This document shows positions 10,193-20,480 of a stretch of 64,000 bases of DNA, piece by piece; position 1 is the first letter of the stretch; each line of letters begins with the position of its first letter. A model generated the notes under the pieces. The model was given only the letters and a program-made list of their open reading frames with translations, did no database searches and was not told the DNA's origin. The DNA lies in the NCBI GenBank assembly GCA_019914945.1, contig CM034107.1, positions 6,076,001 through 6,140,000 on the forward strand, in the 5' to 3' direction. This stretch comes from Typha latifolia (Eukaryota > Streptophyta > Magnoliopsida > Poales > Typhaceae). Position numbers and translations under genes: made by a program.

Positions 10193-10703
10193 GAGAAAAA
10201 TAGGTCACGCTGTGGCAGGGGAGTGGCCGATGGGCCTGGTCCCACCTCCACGCGTCGTCGCGGTGTGGAGAAGAGTGGCTCGGTGGAGGTGTGTGGCACC
10301 CCCACCGTGCCACGGCATGCATGGCATGCTGGGCACGAGGTCGGCCACAGCGTGGCCTGTCGTGTCGTGCCCAACATGCAAATTTTTTTTAAACACTACT
10401 TGAGTTGTTATATTTTCAGGGTGATATTATCGAGTGATCTCTTAATGGGATATGCTAGCTAGGGAGAGTATGATTGCTTATTTATAGTCTCTAGCTATGT
10501 GCTTTGTGTATATCCAATTTTAATAGTTTAGAATGTGTTATTTTTATTTTTTTATGGTTTTAAGTTTGAATCATTTGTCTTTTAGTTGGTTTGTAAATCT
10601 TTTAATTTATTTCTGTTTTAGTCTGCATATGAGTCTTCCTTTAATGTTTAGAGTTTTTATATATATAAAAAATTGTGCACTTCTAGATTCAAAAATATTT
10701 TCT

Positions 10704-10743
<40 letters not shown>

Positions 10744-12028
10744 CATTTATTTGATTATGAGTTATTAAAATCAATTTTGTTTTCTTGAAGTATATTATGT
10801 CATTTCTAATTTATTCACCCTCTCAACTTTTGTAATAATTTCTTGGGTACCTCACTATTAATTATGGTTTGCACAGTTTGACTTATACATAGTCAAAAGT
10901 ATTGTATTCATAAAATATCAATAAAAATGGCTACAATAAGTTAGAGTGAAAGCCATAGTGTTTAGAGTCTAGTTTGACTTAGTACTTTGCTTGAAAAATT
11001 AAAATAGCAGATTTATTTATTATTCATTATGTACTATAAGAAAATAGCTACCTACTTATGTGTAAAAGCCATCATTACATCTATATAGTTTTAGTGATCA
11101 AAATAATATAGGAAAAATTTCTGTTAAGTTTGGAGAATAAGTCAAAAAGTGCATCAATTGATACGAAGTCAGTTTGACTACTATGTTGTATTATTGTTTA
11201 ATAGAAAAATTTATTTAAAAAGATTGTTTCATGTTGTCTATGCTCAACTTGCATATATATTTTATTACGATCAATCAAGATTAATCTTTAATTTGTGTAT
11301 GATGCATTAGAGTTGAACTTAATATACTATTGATGGCTTGATTAATCTATGCATGACTTATTTCATTTTATTAACATACTTATGTCTTGAATTTATCTCT
11401 AAATTTTGGAAGTGCATCTCCAAAAATATTTATGACTTTTTAGAATTTGTTTTCGCAATTTTTAAAAAAATATTATAAATTTTTTTAGGATCAAACTTCG
11501 GGATTCCTTCACTTTTCTGCAAGGTATGATTTGTGTTTATTTTTCGTGTTAGAGTTTCAATTTCATGATCTTTTAAGCGATTGAACGTGGTAGAATCATA
11601 ATTGTGGTGTGGCTTCTTGATCTCATGTGGCTTTTCTTGAACCAGAACTTTCCTTTTCCTAGTGATTAGCCTTTGTTAATTTGAGCCAAAAAGGGAAAGA
11701 GTGGTTTAGAGAGTCGAGTCTAAGGAGTTGCAAGAGTTTAGGGGGAGTGAGTTTTATTTGATATGTTAATTGTGCTAAACTGTGTTTGAATGACTTATTT
11801 ACTTATCTATTTAGTATGTTGATTGAAGTGATGCTTATTGACGTTTAGATCTTATATGTTTATTGCTTATTGTTTGTATGATCACTTTACTACAAGTTAT
11901 TTTCACTTCATCTTGAATTTGTAAGTTATTTTTGCTGGCTTGAGGTGTTACATCTTTCAAACTTGTGTTGAATGCTCATTCAAGATTCTTTGTAATTTTT
12001 TTTATCAAAAATTGTCAAAAGGGGAGAA

Positions 12029-12736
12029 TGTTAGGTTTTTAATGTTGGCAAATGTACAAAATAATCTAAGTGCTTTTATACATGTCATGAGCATATCTAC
12101 ATGCTTTGATAAGATTCGGGCTAAAAATTTTCAAGTTTTAGAGAAGATAAGTCACTGCGTTCACACTACGCTCGAACGCGAACTCAAGCGTTCACACATA
12201 CAGAGGTAGTGTTTTGGCCGTTCGAACGCACCCACATAACATGCAAGTTTTTTTGACTTTCGTAAGTTCTATTTTGACTTGGATTTGGCTTTATCTTGTT
12301 AACTTATATAAAAGTTGGGATGCTTTAACCCTAAAGAGGTTGGTGATTACTTTTGAAAAAAAGATATTTAAAGTTACAACGTTCTTCCACCAACAATGTT
12401 TGTTTCTTCTTCAACTATTCAAGCTTTCGTCTTAAGGGTCATTAAGACGAAAATCAATCTTGAGGGCTACTAAAATTGGAGATCAATCATGGGAAGCGGT
12501 GAATTGCAGGTTCTAGCGAGGAAGACTAACAGAAACAAAGTTGTAGGGATCGACGAGTTGTTTTGTAAGTCAGTTTTATAACTGCTACAAGTTTAGTGAT
12601 TAGTTTTGATCCGAGTTAATTTTTTTCCCATTTGGGTTTTTTCACATAAAAAACTTGGTGTTCATGTTTGCTTTAGTCTTTGATATTTATTCTGCATTAA
12701 GCAAAGGGGTGATATCATTGCCTAAGGTTTAGATAT
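12029..12736 (+). repeat. 3' LTR of copia element F, left part
   Basis: It begins TGTTAGGTTTTTAATG just after the polypurine tract AAAAGGGGAGAA (12017-12028) and matches the LTR of element E from its first base. The LTR continues after the gypsy insertion at 19923/19928-19950, where it ends in TTTTTTCA, giving about 730 bp in total. The target duplication GATAT (12732-12736 and 19923-19927) marks the interrupting insertion. Confidence 0.85.
12152..12233. promoter_or_regulatory. GCGTTCGAACGC-type motif array, copia F LTR
   Basis: A short array of CpG-rich words: TGCGTTCACACTACG, CGCTCGAACGCGAAC, AGCGTTCACAC and CCGTTCGAACGCAC. It occupies the U3 position of the LTR, matching the larger array in element E. 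This is the most reduced array in the window. Confidence 0.75.
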
Positions 12737-13185
12737 TGTTACAAATCGGCGTAATCTAATCTGCAATAGTTCTGGACTCGATGAAACACGTAACTTTCAA
12801 GAAAATCTATAAACAATCTAACCAATGGATCTCTGAATTTTGGGTATGTTGTTGCTCTTGGAGAGAGCTTTCCAACGAATCCAAGATCACGGAATTCGGA
12901 CAGTTAGATATCTAGATATCGATCAAACAGTGGCCAAAGATCAATTAGATCCTAGCATGATAGCCCACTAATGGCTAGATAGATGCTAGGTTTAGTTCTT
13001 GGTATGAAAGGGGAGAAGGTATTATAGAAGAGGGTGGTTAGAAGTTGGAAGAGTCCAACCAAAGACTTGGACAGTGGAAGAAGGGAGGAGGGAGAGGGCG
13101 CCAATGGCTAGAGACAAGTAGAGAAGGAGATAAAAAGCCAAAGCCAATTCCAATATCATCATAAGACTCCAATTAGGGTTTCCTC

Positions 13186-13200
13186 CACATATATATAGAG
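13186..13200 (-). promoter_or_regulatory. TATA box of gypsy A LTR
   Basis: On the minus strand GAGCCTCTATATATATG is a strong TATA element. The same phrase is at 19510-19524 in the other LTR and at 46081-46095 on the plus strand in LTR C. It lies about 80 bp downstream of the palindromic motif array. Confidence 0.75.
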
Positions 13201-13282
13201 GCTCACCCTAAGAAATCATCAACTACGTTAAACAACTCCAAACAACCCTAACAAATCCTAACAAAACCCACACTTTCACTGG

Positions 13283-13487
13283 TGCATTCGAACGCGCCCG
13301 ATTGCGTTCGAACGCAAAATTTCCGTTCTCTGTTGATGCGAACATTGTGCAGGCATTTGAACGGCCGTGTTCGAACCATCTGATTCCATTCAAACGCGTA
13401 TTTGCATTCGCTATTTTTGCGAACGTGATCCAAGCATTCGCACCCCCCTGTTCGTACGCGGTCCTTGCGTTCGAACGTGCCCCGACA
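13283..13487. promoter_or_regulatory. GCGTTCGAACGC motif array, gypsy A 3' LTR
   Basis: About ten full or half words, including GCATTCGAACGCGCCCGAT, TGCGTTCGAACGCAAAA, GCATTTGAACGGCC, TGTTCGAACC, CATTCAAACGCG, TTGCGAACGTG and TGCGTTCGAACGTGCC. Degenerate words mostly differ by C-to-T or G-to-A at CpG, as expected from decay of methylated cytosine. The array lies in U3, between the LTR start and the TATA box. Confidence 0.85.
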
Positions 13488-13615
13488 AAAATGATTTTAT
13501 TGCTTCTAACAAACTCAACTAGTGAAATAGGCTCATTCCAATGAACCCAATGTCACACGTGGAGCCAATATGGATCGAATCATATCACTCCATCACGCTT
13601 TCGTTCACCTTGCCC

Positions 13616-14566
13616 TCAAGGTGTTCGCTCAGGATATTGGTCCATGAAGTCGGCTTTAGGCATCAACGTCGCGTCATCCATTGTGCATCCTTGCCACTCC
13701 ACCAAAATCTTAGTCACCCACTCGTCCTGGACTCTAGTGTGTCGGCGAGCTAGGATCCGAACTAGAGTAGGAGTACTTGGTTCGGATTCAGACTCATCGA
13801 CTTCCGTCATCGTTGGCTCGGGTGGAACCACTCCAATGGGCTCGGTAGGGGGAACTTGAGCCTTGAGATTTGAGACGTGAAATACTGGGTGTATCCGCTC
13901 CTCCTCAAGTAAGTCCAGGCAGTATGCTACAGGCCCAATCCTCTTGATCACTTGGTATGGGCCATAAAATTTTAGAGCTAACTTTTGATTGGGAATAGGT
14001 CTAACCGAGCTTTGCCGATATGGTTGGAGCTTGATGTAGACCCAATCCCCAATCGAAAAGGACCTCTCTTGGTGCCTCTAGTCATAGACTTGCTTCATCC
14101 TATTTTGGGCAGCCGCTAAGTGTATCTTGAGTCTCCTCAACACCTCGTCATGGTCTTGCAAAACTGCATCCACTTCGGTTTGATCAGTTCGAGCCAATGG
14201 GAAGTATGTATGCAAGGTGGGAGGTGGCTGCCCATAGACGGCCTCAAATGGAGTCATGCCAATGGTTGAATAAAAAGCCGTATTGTATGATCACTCAGCC
14301 CATGGCAAATAAGATATCCACTATCGCAGTCGCTCGCGAACAAAACACCTCAAGTACTGCTCTAAGCAATAGTTCAGCACCTTGGATTGGTCGTCCGTTT
14401 AAGGATGATAGACTGAACTCATCCGGAAGGTAGTCCCTTGGAACGCAAAGAATTCCTGCCAAAATTGACTCACAAATATATGATCATGATCTGAAACAAT
14501 CAATTTTGGCGTACCATGCATCTTGGCCATGTCGTGCACGTAAACCTCCGCAACCCTTTTTGTTGT
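13616..14566 (-). pseudogene. Gypsy A integrase C-terminal half and chromodomain-like tail
   Basis: Minus-strand continuation of the integrase: VSDHDHIF carries the second catalytic aspartate, and NYCLEQYLRC the glutamate region. The C-terminal RIGPVAYCLDLL and HPVFHVSNLK follow, then a chromodomain-like tail RILARRHTRVQDEWVTKILV with a following EWQG...DATL stretch (about 13640-13780). Several in-frame stops are present. The tail supports placement among the chromodomain-bearing Ty3/gypsy elements, which are thought to target heterochromatin. Confidence 0.8.
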
Positions 14567-15491
14567 CTAAGGATGCGCTAAAGCTAAAAAATGCGCATAC
14601 TTGCTGAGACGATCTACCATCACCAATATAACAGAATGTCCTTTGGCCTTAGGTAGACCATCAATGAAATTTATGGCGACATCCTCCCAAACCTTCATTG
14701 GAATCAGAAGCGGTTGAAGCAATCCAGCAGGTTTTGTTGACTCCGTCTCTTCTCTTTGGCACACTTCACAAGCCTTGACATAAGCATGCACATCTTTCTT
14801 CATCCCAACCCATATGCAACTCTGACTCAACCTTTTATAGGTGCGCAACACCCTTTCATATCCAGCCATGGGGGAGTCATGGAAGTGGCGCATCAACTCC
14901 AAGCGCAAATGACGGTCAGCTAGAACAATGATCTTACCCTTGTCTATTAAGAGTTCGTCTTTCACCAACACTCCTTGTCTACAGCTGGGATCTACAACAA
15001 GGTTTTCCATCATCTTCGTGGTATCTGGATCATTCTTGTAGGCCTCCCGTAGTTGCTGAAAGAAGGGAAAAATCGGTGTTGAAATTGTTACCAACTCGGC
15101 TGGATTTGGGCATCTGGATAAGGCATCGGCGGCGCTGATTTTAGTCTCCTTTTTATAAATGATCTCGTAGTCATATCCAAGTAGCTTAGACACCCACCTT
15201 TGCTAGGCTGGTGTGTGTATGCGCTGCCCAAGAAAGTATGGCAAACTCCTTTGATCAGTGCGAATCGTGAAACATCGCCCAATGAGATAAGGCCTCCACT
15301 TAGTGAAAGCATAAATGATGGCGAGCATCTCTCTTTCATAGGTAGATAGTAGCTATGATCACTCACAAAGAGCCTTGCTCATGTAGACCATGGGTCTACC
15401 CTCTTGCATTAAAACAGCCCCCCACACAACTCTGGATGCATCGCATTCAATGGTGAACGGTTTGGCAAAATCTGCTAAAGCAAGGATCGGG
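14567..15491 (-). pseudogene. Gypsy A RNase H and integrase N-terminal half
   Basis: Reading leftwards from the solo LTR, the RNase H part contains IECDASR, AVLMQEGRP and RTDQRSLPYFLGQRIHTPA, with stops near 15360 and 15205. The integrase zinc-binding and core region has MAGYERVLRTYKRL, CEVCQREETES, NFIDGLPKAKGHS (first catalytic aspartate) and VDRLSKYAHF. The open stretch 14567-15193 is 208 codons. Confidence 0.88.
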
Positions 15492-16198
15492 TGATACACC
15501 TTGTTAGAGTCTTTTCTTATTGCATTAGTTATTTATTTTTATTAAAATAAAATTCTTGTAGGTCACATTCGAAGGCAAAAGGGGTCGCGTACCCTTGTGA
15601 ATGCCTGCATCAGGTTCACAAATATAGAGAACGTGAAAGGCGCGTTCGAACATGGTGGGACGTGTTTAAACACGGCGTTCGTACGTCTACATCACGTTCA
15701 TACATACAGATAATGCCTTTTGCGCATTCGAACGCGATCGGCGGGATTCTACTAGGATTATGTTAGTTATTGTTATTAGGGCTTGCTAGCTAGCCTCTAT
15801 AAAGGTGTGGATGATAGCCAAAATCATTATGTTATTGGAATATTAGTTTCTTGCCTCTCTATCTTCTCTCTACCCTAATCTCCTTCCTCCCTCTTCACCA
15901 ACCTACTACCTCTACCGTTGGCAAGGTCTCTCCTAACTTCTAATCTCTTTCATCTGATAAGTCCTCCATCTTCTTTGGGATCTCGACCACTTCTTCCTCT
16001 TCATCTTTATCCCTTAAACAACACCACCTATCCACCCTCATCTTTATTATCATCCATAACCCTAACTTCCACTCCACCCGTCACCACCACCATCATTCGC
16101 TCATAATTTCTGACTACGGTAGAATATTTTACCTTGGTTGCGTGGACTACTTCCTACAATAAATTAAGATCTTAAAGGAATTATTCCATAACCTATCA
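15492..16198 (+). repeat. Solo LTR inside gypsy A, TSD TCGGG
   Basis: A 707-bp sequence starting TGATACACC and ending CCTATCA, flanked by exact 5-bp duplications TCGGG (15487-15491 and 16199-16203). Removing it and one duplication restores the gypsy A polymerase reading across the gap (AMISGP joins ILALADF). Its start and body match the LTR of gypsy B in opposite orientation (TTTTCTTATTGCATTA, ATTAAAATAAAATTC), so it is a single LTR of that family left by LTR-LTR recombination. It includes a motif array and TATA box (CCTCTATAAAGG, about 15794-15805). Confidence 0.95.
15566..15745. promoter_or_regulatory. GCGTTCGAACGC motif array, solo LTR
   Basis: Words include CACATTCGAAGGC, GGTCGCGTACCC, GGCGCGTTCGAACATG, GGCGTTCGTACGTC, CACGTTCATAC and GCGCATTCGAACGCGATCG. 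The TATA box CTCTATAAAGG follows about 50 bp later, so the array is in the promoter-proximal U3 position. Confidence 0.82.
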
Positions 16199-16203
16199 TC
16201 GGG

Positions 16204-17068
16204 CCTGAGATCATTGCCTTCTTTAAGGCTTCAAATTCTTTCCTTGCTTTCTCTGTCCATGAGAATGCACCCTTCCGTAGCAAGGCCGTGAGGGGAGCTG
16301 CAACCTTGTCATAGTTCGCTACAAATCGACGATAGTAGCCGGTTAAACCGAGGAAACCACGTAGCTCCTTGGTAGTCTTTGGCAGCGGCCAATCTACTAT
16401 GCTTTGGATCTTCTTAAGGTTAGCTTCCATGCCATATTTAGATATGATGTGACCCAGGTAGTCGACCCTTTGGTGCCCCCATGAACACTTGGAGTCCTTT
16501 GCTTTTAACTCGTGTTGCCGAAGTAGGCCAAGCACCGTCCGAAGATGCCCCAAGTGTTCCTCCCATGTCTGGCTGTATACCAATATATCATCAAAGAATA
16601 TCAGCATATATTGCCTTAGATGAGGCCTAAAGATATCATTCATTAAGCTCTGAAAGGTGGCGGGAGCATTGGTAAGACCGAAAGGCATAACGAGGAACTC
16701 GTAGTGTCCATCATGAGTTCTAAACGCCGTCTTGTGCACATCGGATGGTTCGACTCTGATTTGATGGTGCCCACCCCTCAAATCTAGTTTTCAAAAATAA
16801 CATGCACCGCCAATTCATCAAGCAACTCTTCAATCACTAGAATGGGGTACCGATCTTTGACGGTGATGGAATTAAGAGCTCGATAGCCTACACAAAACTT
16901 CCACGACCCATCTTTCTTCCGCACGAGTAAGACCCATGAAGAATAGGAGCTTCTACTTGACCTTATCACCCCGTTGGACAACATCTCTTGGACCATCTTT
17001 GTTATAGCCTCCTTTTGGATGGATGGATATCGGTATGGCCTCACATTGGTTGGACCGGCCCCGGGCAT
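16204..17068 (-). pseudogene. Gypsy A reverse transcriptase
   Basis: Minus-strand polymerase with [58 protein letters not shown] and the catalytic FFDDILVYS box, then LGHIISKYGME and RGFLGLTGYYRRFV. The catalytic aspartates are intact. A stop at about 16784 and a shift separate the palm N-terminal portion (16784-17068) from the rest, and the RNase H portion lies beyond the solo LTR. Otherwise well preserved. Confidence 0.92.
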
Positions 17069-17140
17069 GATCTCGATGCGATGGTCTTGCGCCCTAGGTT
17101 GTGGCAGTCCATGAGACTGTTGGAAGACATCTTCAAATTT

Positions 17141-19025
17141 CTACAAAACAGCCTTTAAATTAGTAGGTAAGGGTATTGGAGCATCCATGTCTTGGGCCCC
17201 TTCGATGAGTTGCATGAGGAACCCGTGGCACCCGGTTTCGGCAACCCTTCTTAGGGACTGCAGCGCTCCAAATATTTCCATGTTTGATGTAGCCGTTAAC
17301 TGGATCAGTTTGCTGTCGTAACTGAACTCCATCGCCATGGTGGTGAAGCTGAAGGTGACCGGTCCAAGATTCTGAAGCCATTGCACCCCAAACACCAAGT
17401 CGGCTTCTCGAAGAGCCAATGGGTAAAGGTCAATTCGGAAGTCATGGCCCTGAATTTGCAGCTGGACCTTGCGGGCATATGCCCTCAGTTCTCAACATGG
17501 TGCCATCTCTGATAATCACATCAAAGTCGTTAGAAGGCTCTGACTCTAATCCCAACCGCCTCACCATCCGTAAATCCACAAAATTGTGGGTACTTCCTAA
17601 ATCAATAAGAATTAGTACATTTTTCTTCTTAATCACTCCTTCGACCTGAAGAGTTTTCAGACTCGATTCGCCGGCAAGTGAATGAAAGGAGAGTTCGGCT
17701 TGAACTTCAAGCAGTTTGTAATCTTCGATGTGGCCCACATCTTCCACTTGCTGCCCCTCATGATCTTCAATAGGATTATCCTCTATCATCTCTTCAATGA
17801 GCATGATGGTTGCGGGTTGTTTGGCACATTTGTGGCCCCGTGTGAAGCGCTCGTCACAATATAAGCATAAACCCTTCAAACGTCGATCTTCAACCTCTGC
17901 TGGTGTGAGGCATCGCCCTGTCACCCTTGGCTTTCCCCTAGGGTCAAGGCCTGTCCATGGTGGGTTTGGCCCAACCCACCTCGAACGTGCCACACCCGAG
18001 ACCGGTGGTCTAGGGTTAACACGTGTTTCGGTAATGCTCTAAGTGGGATGATGAGTAGCCTTCAATTCCTTTATCTTTTCTTTCATCATTTGAGTCACTG
18101 AGAATGCCTCTAGCAAGGTGGTAGGACAAGTAGCTTTGACTTCTGCTTGGATATCATGACGAATCCCAGAGATAAAAGTACTTTTGAGGGTTAATTTCGA
18201 CCACCCGTGGACTCTATTGCTGATTCTTTCAAACTCCTCTTGATAGGCTCTTACAGAAGTCTTTTGGGTTAGTTTTGTCAAGGTAGCTTGGAAGTCTTCA
18301 TAGTTGGAAGGTTTGAAACACTCACAAAGCGCATCGGCAAACTCCTCCCAAGTGGTGAAGGGGCATGAGTGATGTGTTGCTTGGTACCATATCACCGCTA
18401 CGTCTTCAAGTTGGAATGATGCCAGAAGCACCTTTTGGTGATTAGGTGTCCCTTGATAAGTGAAGAATTGCTCTACCCTATAAATTCAATCTAACAGGTC
18501 ACCACTGCTAAACTTAGGAAAATCGATTCGAACGGTGCGGGGTTGTAGCATTTGGTCGCTCCCATTCTTGCGTCCTCGGCGAAGCAGCTCTTATTGTTGG
18601 ACCCTTGGCTGATGTGGGGGCTCCTCCCACTCGTCCCAAGGCTCCTCCTCTAGATGTGGGGCCATAGGTTCCCTCGGGTGGAAAGGAGGTAACTCAGTGT
18701 GGCGCTCGTGTAGTTCGTCGTGCTGTTGCCATGGTGCCTCAAGGATCGGTCCTCGTCAGTTCCCCTCTCTAGGTAAGGGGGGTTCTTCATGTTTTCGATG
18801 ACACTCAGGGTTACGCCTTGGAGGGTACTCATTCCTATCAACAAGGGTGGCCTTTATCTCCAACAATGTTTGCTCCATAAGTGCTAGGGTTTGCGCGAGA
18901 TCAGGAAGACCTTCTGTCCGTCCTCGTGAACTATGAGGGGATGGAGATCTTGACACAGCCATGTGGTCCATCTCCACGCCTTGATCACTTACTTGCTTAG
19001 CCGCCTTGGATCTTGTGGTAGCCAT
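17141..19025 (-). pseudogene. Gypsy A gag and aspartic protease
   Basis: Gag starts at about 19025 on the minus strand (MATTRSKAAKQVSDQG). It continues through the retrotransposon gag domain (LASFQLEDVAVIWYQATHHS, CFKPSNYEDFQATLTKL, VRAYQEEFERI; 18039-18431), a CCHC knuckle (CLYCDERFTRGHKC, near 17850) and the protease LILIDLGSTHNFVD (near 17590). The usual DSGS is DLGS, so the catalytic serine neighbour is altered. At least three stops or shifts break the frame, including those near 18755 and 18040. Confidence 0.88.
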
Positions 19026-19043
19026 AATGGTCCGAGGAAAGTT

Positions 19044-19056
19044 GGCTCTGATACTA
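19044..19056 (-). other. Primer-binding site, tRNA-iMet type (gypsy A)
   Basis: On the minus strand TAGTATCAGAGCC directly follows the 5' LTR, one transition away from the canonical TGGTATCAGAGCC complementary to initiator methionine tRNA. Confidence 0.85.
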
Positions 19057-19058
19057 GT

Positions 19059-19922
19059 TATTACGAACCGGCCTAATATGATCCGCAACGGTTCTGGACT
19101 CGATGAAACACGTAACGTCGAAGGGAATCTGCGAAAAATCTAACCGATGGATCCTCCTAAATTTTGGATATGTTGTTTCTCTTAGAGAGATCATTCGAAC
19201 GAATCTACGATCATGGAATTCTGATGGTTAGATCTCTAGATATCAACCAAACAATGGACAAAGGTCAATTAGATCCTAGCTTGATAGCCCACCAATGGCT
19301 AGATAGATGCTAGGTTTAGTTCTTGGTGTGAAAGGGGAGAAGTTATTATAGAAGAAGGTGGTGAGAAGCTGGAATAGGCTGACCAAAGACTTAAACGGTG
19401 GAAGAAGGGAGGAGGGAGAGGATGCCAATATCTAGAGACAATTAGAGAAGGACATAAAGGCTAAAGCTAATTCCAATATCATCATAAGACTCCAATTAGG
19501 GTTTCCTCCACATATATATAGAGGTTCACCCTAAGAACTCCTCAACTAAGTTAAACAACTCCAAACAACCCTTACAAATCCTAATAATCCTAACAAAACC
19601 CACACTTTCACCGTAGTGCGTTCAAACGCGCCCGATCATGTTCGAATGCGAAATTTTCGTTCTCTGTCGATGCGAACGTTGTGTAGGCGTTCAAACGGCC
19701 GCATTTGAATGGCCTGATTCTGTTCGAATGCGCTATTTGCATTCTTTATTTTTGCAAACATGATCTAGGCGTTCGCACCCCTCCGTTCTAACGCGGTCCC
19801 TATGTTCGAACGCGCCCTGGCAAAAATGATTTTATTGCTTCTAACAAACACAACTAGATAAATAGGCTCATTCCAATGAACCCAATATCACGCGTGGAGG
19901 TAATATGGATCGAATTATATCA
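19059..19922 (-). repeat. 5' LTR of gypsy A
   Basis: An 864-bp LTR aligned to 12737-13587 and bounded on the right by the target duplication GATAT. Its inner end reads TAATA on the minus strand where the partner reads GTAACA. The TATA box is at about 19510-19524 (minus). Confidence 0.93.
19612..19822. promoter_or_regulatory. GCGTTCGAACGC motif array, gypsy A 5' LTR
   Basis: Co-linear with the array in the other LTR of the element but more decayed: GTGCGTTCAAACGCGCCCGA, ATGTTCGAATGCG, GCGTTCAAACGGCCGC, TGTTCGAATGCGC, GCGTTCGCACC and ATGTTCGAACGCGCC. Pairwise differences are mostly CpG transitions. Confidence 0.83.
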
Positions 19923-19950
19923 GATATATACACGTGTCTAATTTTTTTCA
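19923..19950 (+). repeat. 3' LTR of copia F, right end
   Basis: After the GATAT duplication the remaining bases TACACGTGTCTAATTTTTTTCA complete the copia F LTR. In element E the matching end is CATACTTGTGTCTAGGGGGT followed by TTTCA. Confidence 0.8.
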
Positions 19951-20480
19951 ATATAAAAGAATATGTATAAGGCATATTGGGCAGTCGGGTAATTGTCAAG
20001 TAAACGAATGCCCTTATCAGTTAATGATATCTAATCAAATCTAGAGGGTGGTATAATTAAAAATGTATGTAATATACTTTTGCTACGACAACAAAAGGCT
20101 ATGAGATGAGTGAGCAAATTTGATACCCAAAAAATACCAAAGAGGATTGAGGTCCTTCATCTCAAGCTAATAGTGAAGATGCTGTAGAAGAGAGTGGATA
20201 CTAGTTGAGTCATCTTCGGTGATAATCATATCATCCACATATAGAAGAAGAATGACCTGACCTAAGTAAAAAACTACAAAAACATAGATGGCTCAAAGGG
20301 GCTCTACTAAAGTTCATAGGCTATGAGAACAATGCAAAATTTATCAAACCAGGCACGAGGGGCCTACTTGAGCCCATAGATAGCTCAACGCAATCGACAT
20401 ATGTGACTTGGAGGAAGAGGGAAACTAGGTGGAGGATCCATGTATATTTTCTCATGAAAAAGACCGTGATGAAACGCATT
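19951..20480 (-). pseudogene. Copia element H, reverse transcriptase 3' part
   Basis: The minus strand reads a Ty1/copia reverse transcriptase: LLLYVDDMIIT (catalytic YVDD, about 20225-20255), then WYFLGIKFAHSSHSLLLS (about 20110-20160), with later codons decayed by stops. The left end is cut at 19950, where the copia F LTR ends. The right end is cut at 20480 by the Athila-like element; the same host frame resumes at 39114. Confidence 0.8.

Larger units (their letters stand above)
9036..10412 (-). repeat. Dispersed LTR-like repeat, copy 1
   Basis: This block is co-linear with 42602-43870. Both start ACCACTCGTTCACGTT and share RGTCTATRRGGTCTTGAA and ATGAAATTATTTATAACA. Both then have a TA-rich stretch, a cluster of GCTGGGC/GCCCAGC inverted words, an AAG-rich purine tract, an AG dinucleotide tract and a final ACTACTTGRGTTRTTATA. 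Copy 2 belongs to a large solo LTR, so copy 1 is probably part of an LTR of the same or a sister family, with its 5' end at 10412 on the minus strand. Long open frames across the purine tract are low-complexity artefacts. Confidence 0.75.
10413..12736 (+). mobile_element. 3' fragment of Sirevirus-like copia element F
   Basis: From about 10560 the sequence is co-linear with the non-coding tract after pol in copia element E (about 34940-37910), then runs through a polypurine tract into a 3' LTR at 12029. Shared landmarks include GTGCACTTCTAGATT, TTTATTCACCCTCTCAACTT, TTGACTTAGTAC, CACTTTTCTGCAAGGTATG and GCCAAAAAGGG. The homologous tract is about half as long as in E because the env-like ORF and its upstream motif array are absent. 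Gag, pol and the 5' LTR are missing. The left boundary is uncertain within 10413-10560. A (TA)n run lies at 10706-10742. The LTR is split by a gypsy insertion and ends at 19950. Confidence 0.8.
12737..13587 (-). repeat. 3' LTR of gypsy A
   Basis: The 851-bp LTR aligns end to end with 19059-19922. On the minus strand it starts TGATATGATTCG and ends TTTGTAACA. Next to its inner edge the minus strand carries CTTGAGGGCAAGGTG, a phrase also found beside the 3' LTR of gypsy B (near 50960-50980), probably part of the polypurine-tract region. Confidence 0.93.
12737..19922 (-). mobile_element. Ty3/gypsy chromovirus-like element A, full length
   Basis: A complete minus-strand element with LTRs at 19059-19922 (5') and 12737-13587 (3'), TG...CA-type ends (one end mutated to TA) and an exact 5-bp target duplication GATAT at 12732-12736 and 19923-19927. 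Order on the minus strand: 5' LTR, tRNA-iMet primer-binding site, gag with CCHC knuckle, protease, reverse transcriptase, RNase H, integrase, chromodomain-like tail, 3' LTR. It landed in the 3' LTR of copia element F and was later hit by a solo LTR at 15492-16198. Stops and frameshifts make it non-autonomous now. Confidence 0.95.

Noticed and set aside
9544..10403. Long open frames on both strands across the purine tract (up to 268 codons)
   Set aside because: They are Glu/Lys/Arg or Leu/Phe/Ser runs produced by the (AAG)n and (AG)n repeats, open on both strands at once, with no domain.
13283..13487. tRNA or Pol III B-box clusters, because GTTCGAAC resembles the B box GGTTCGANTCC
   Set aside because: No A box or cloverleaf accompanies the words, and they are palindromic and arrayed upstream of TATA boxes. 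The resemblance is noted as a possibility only.
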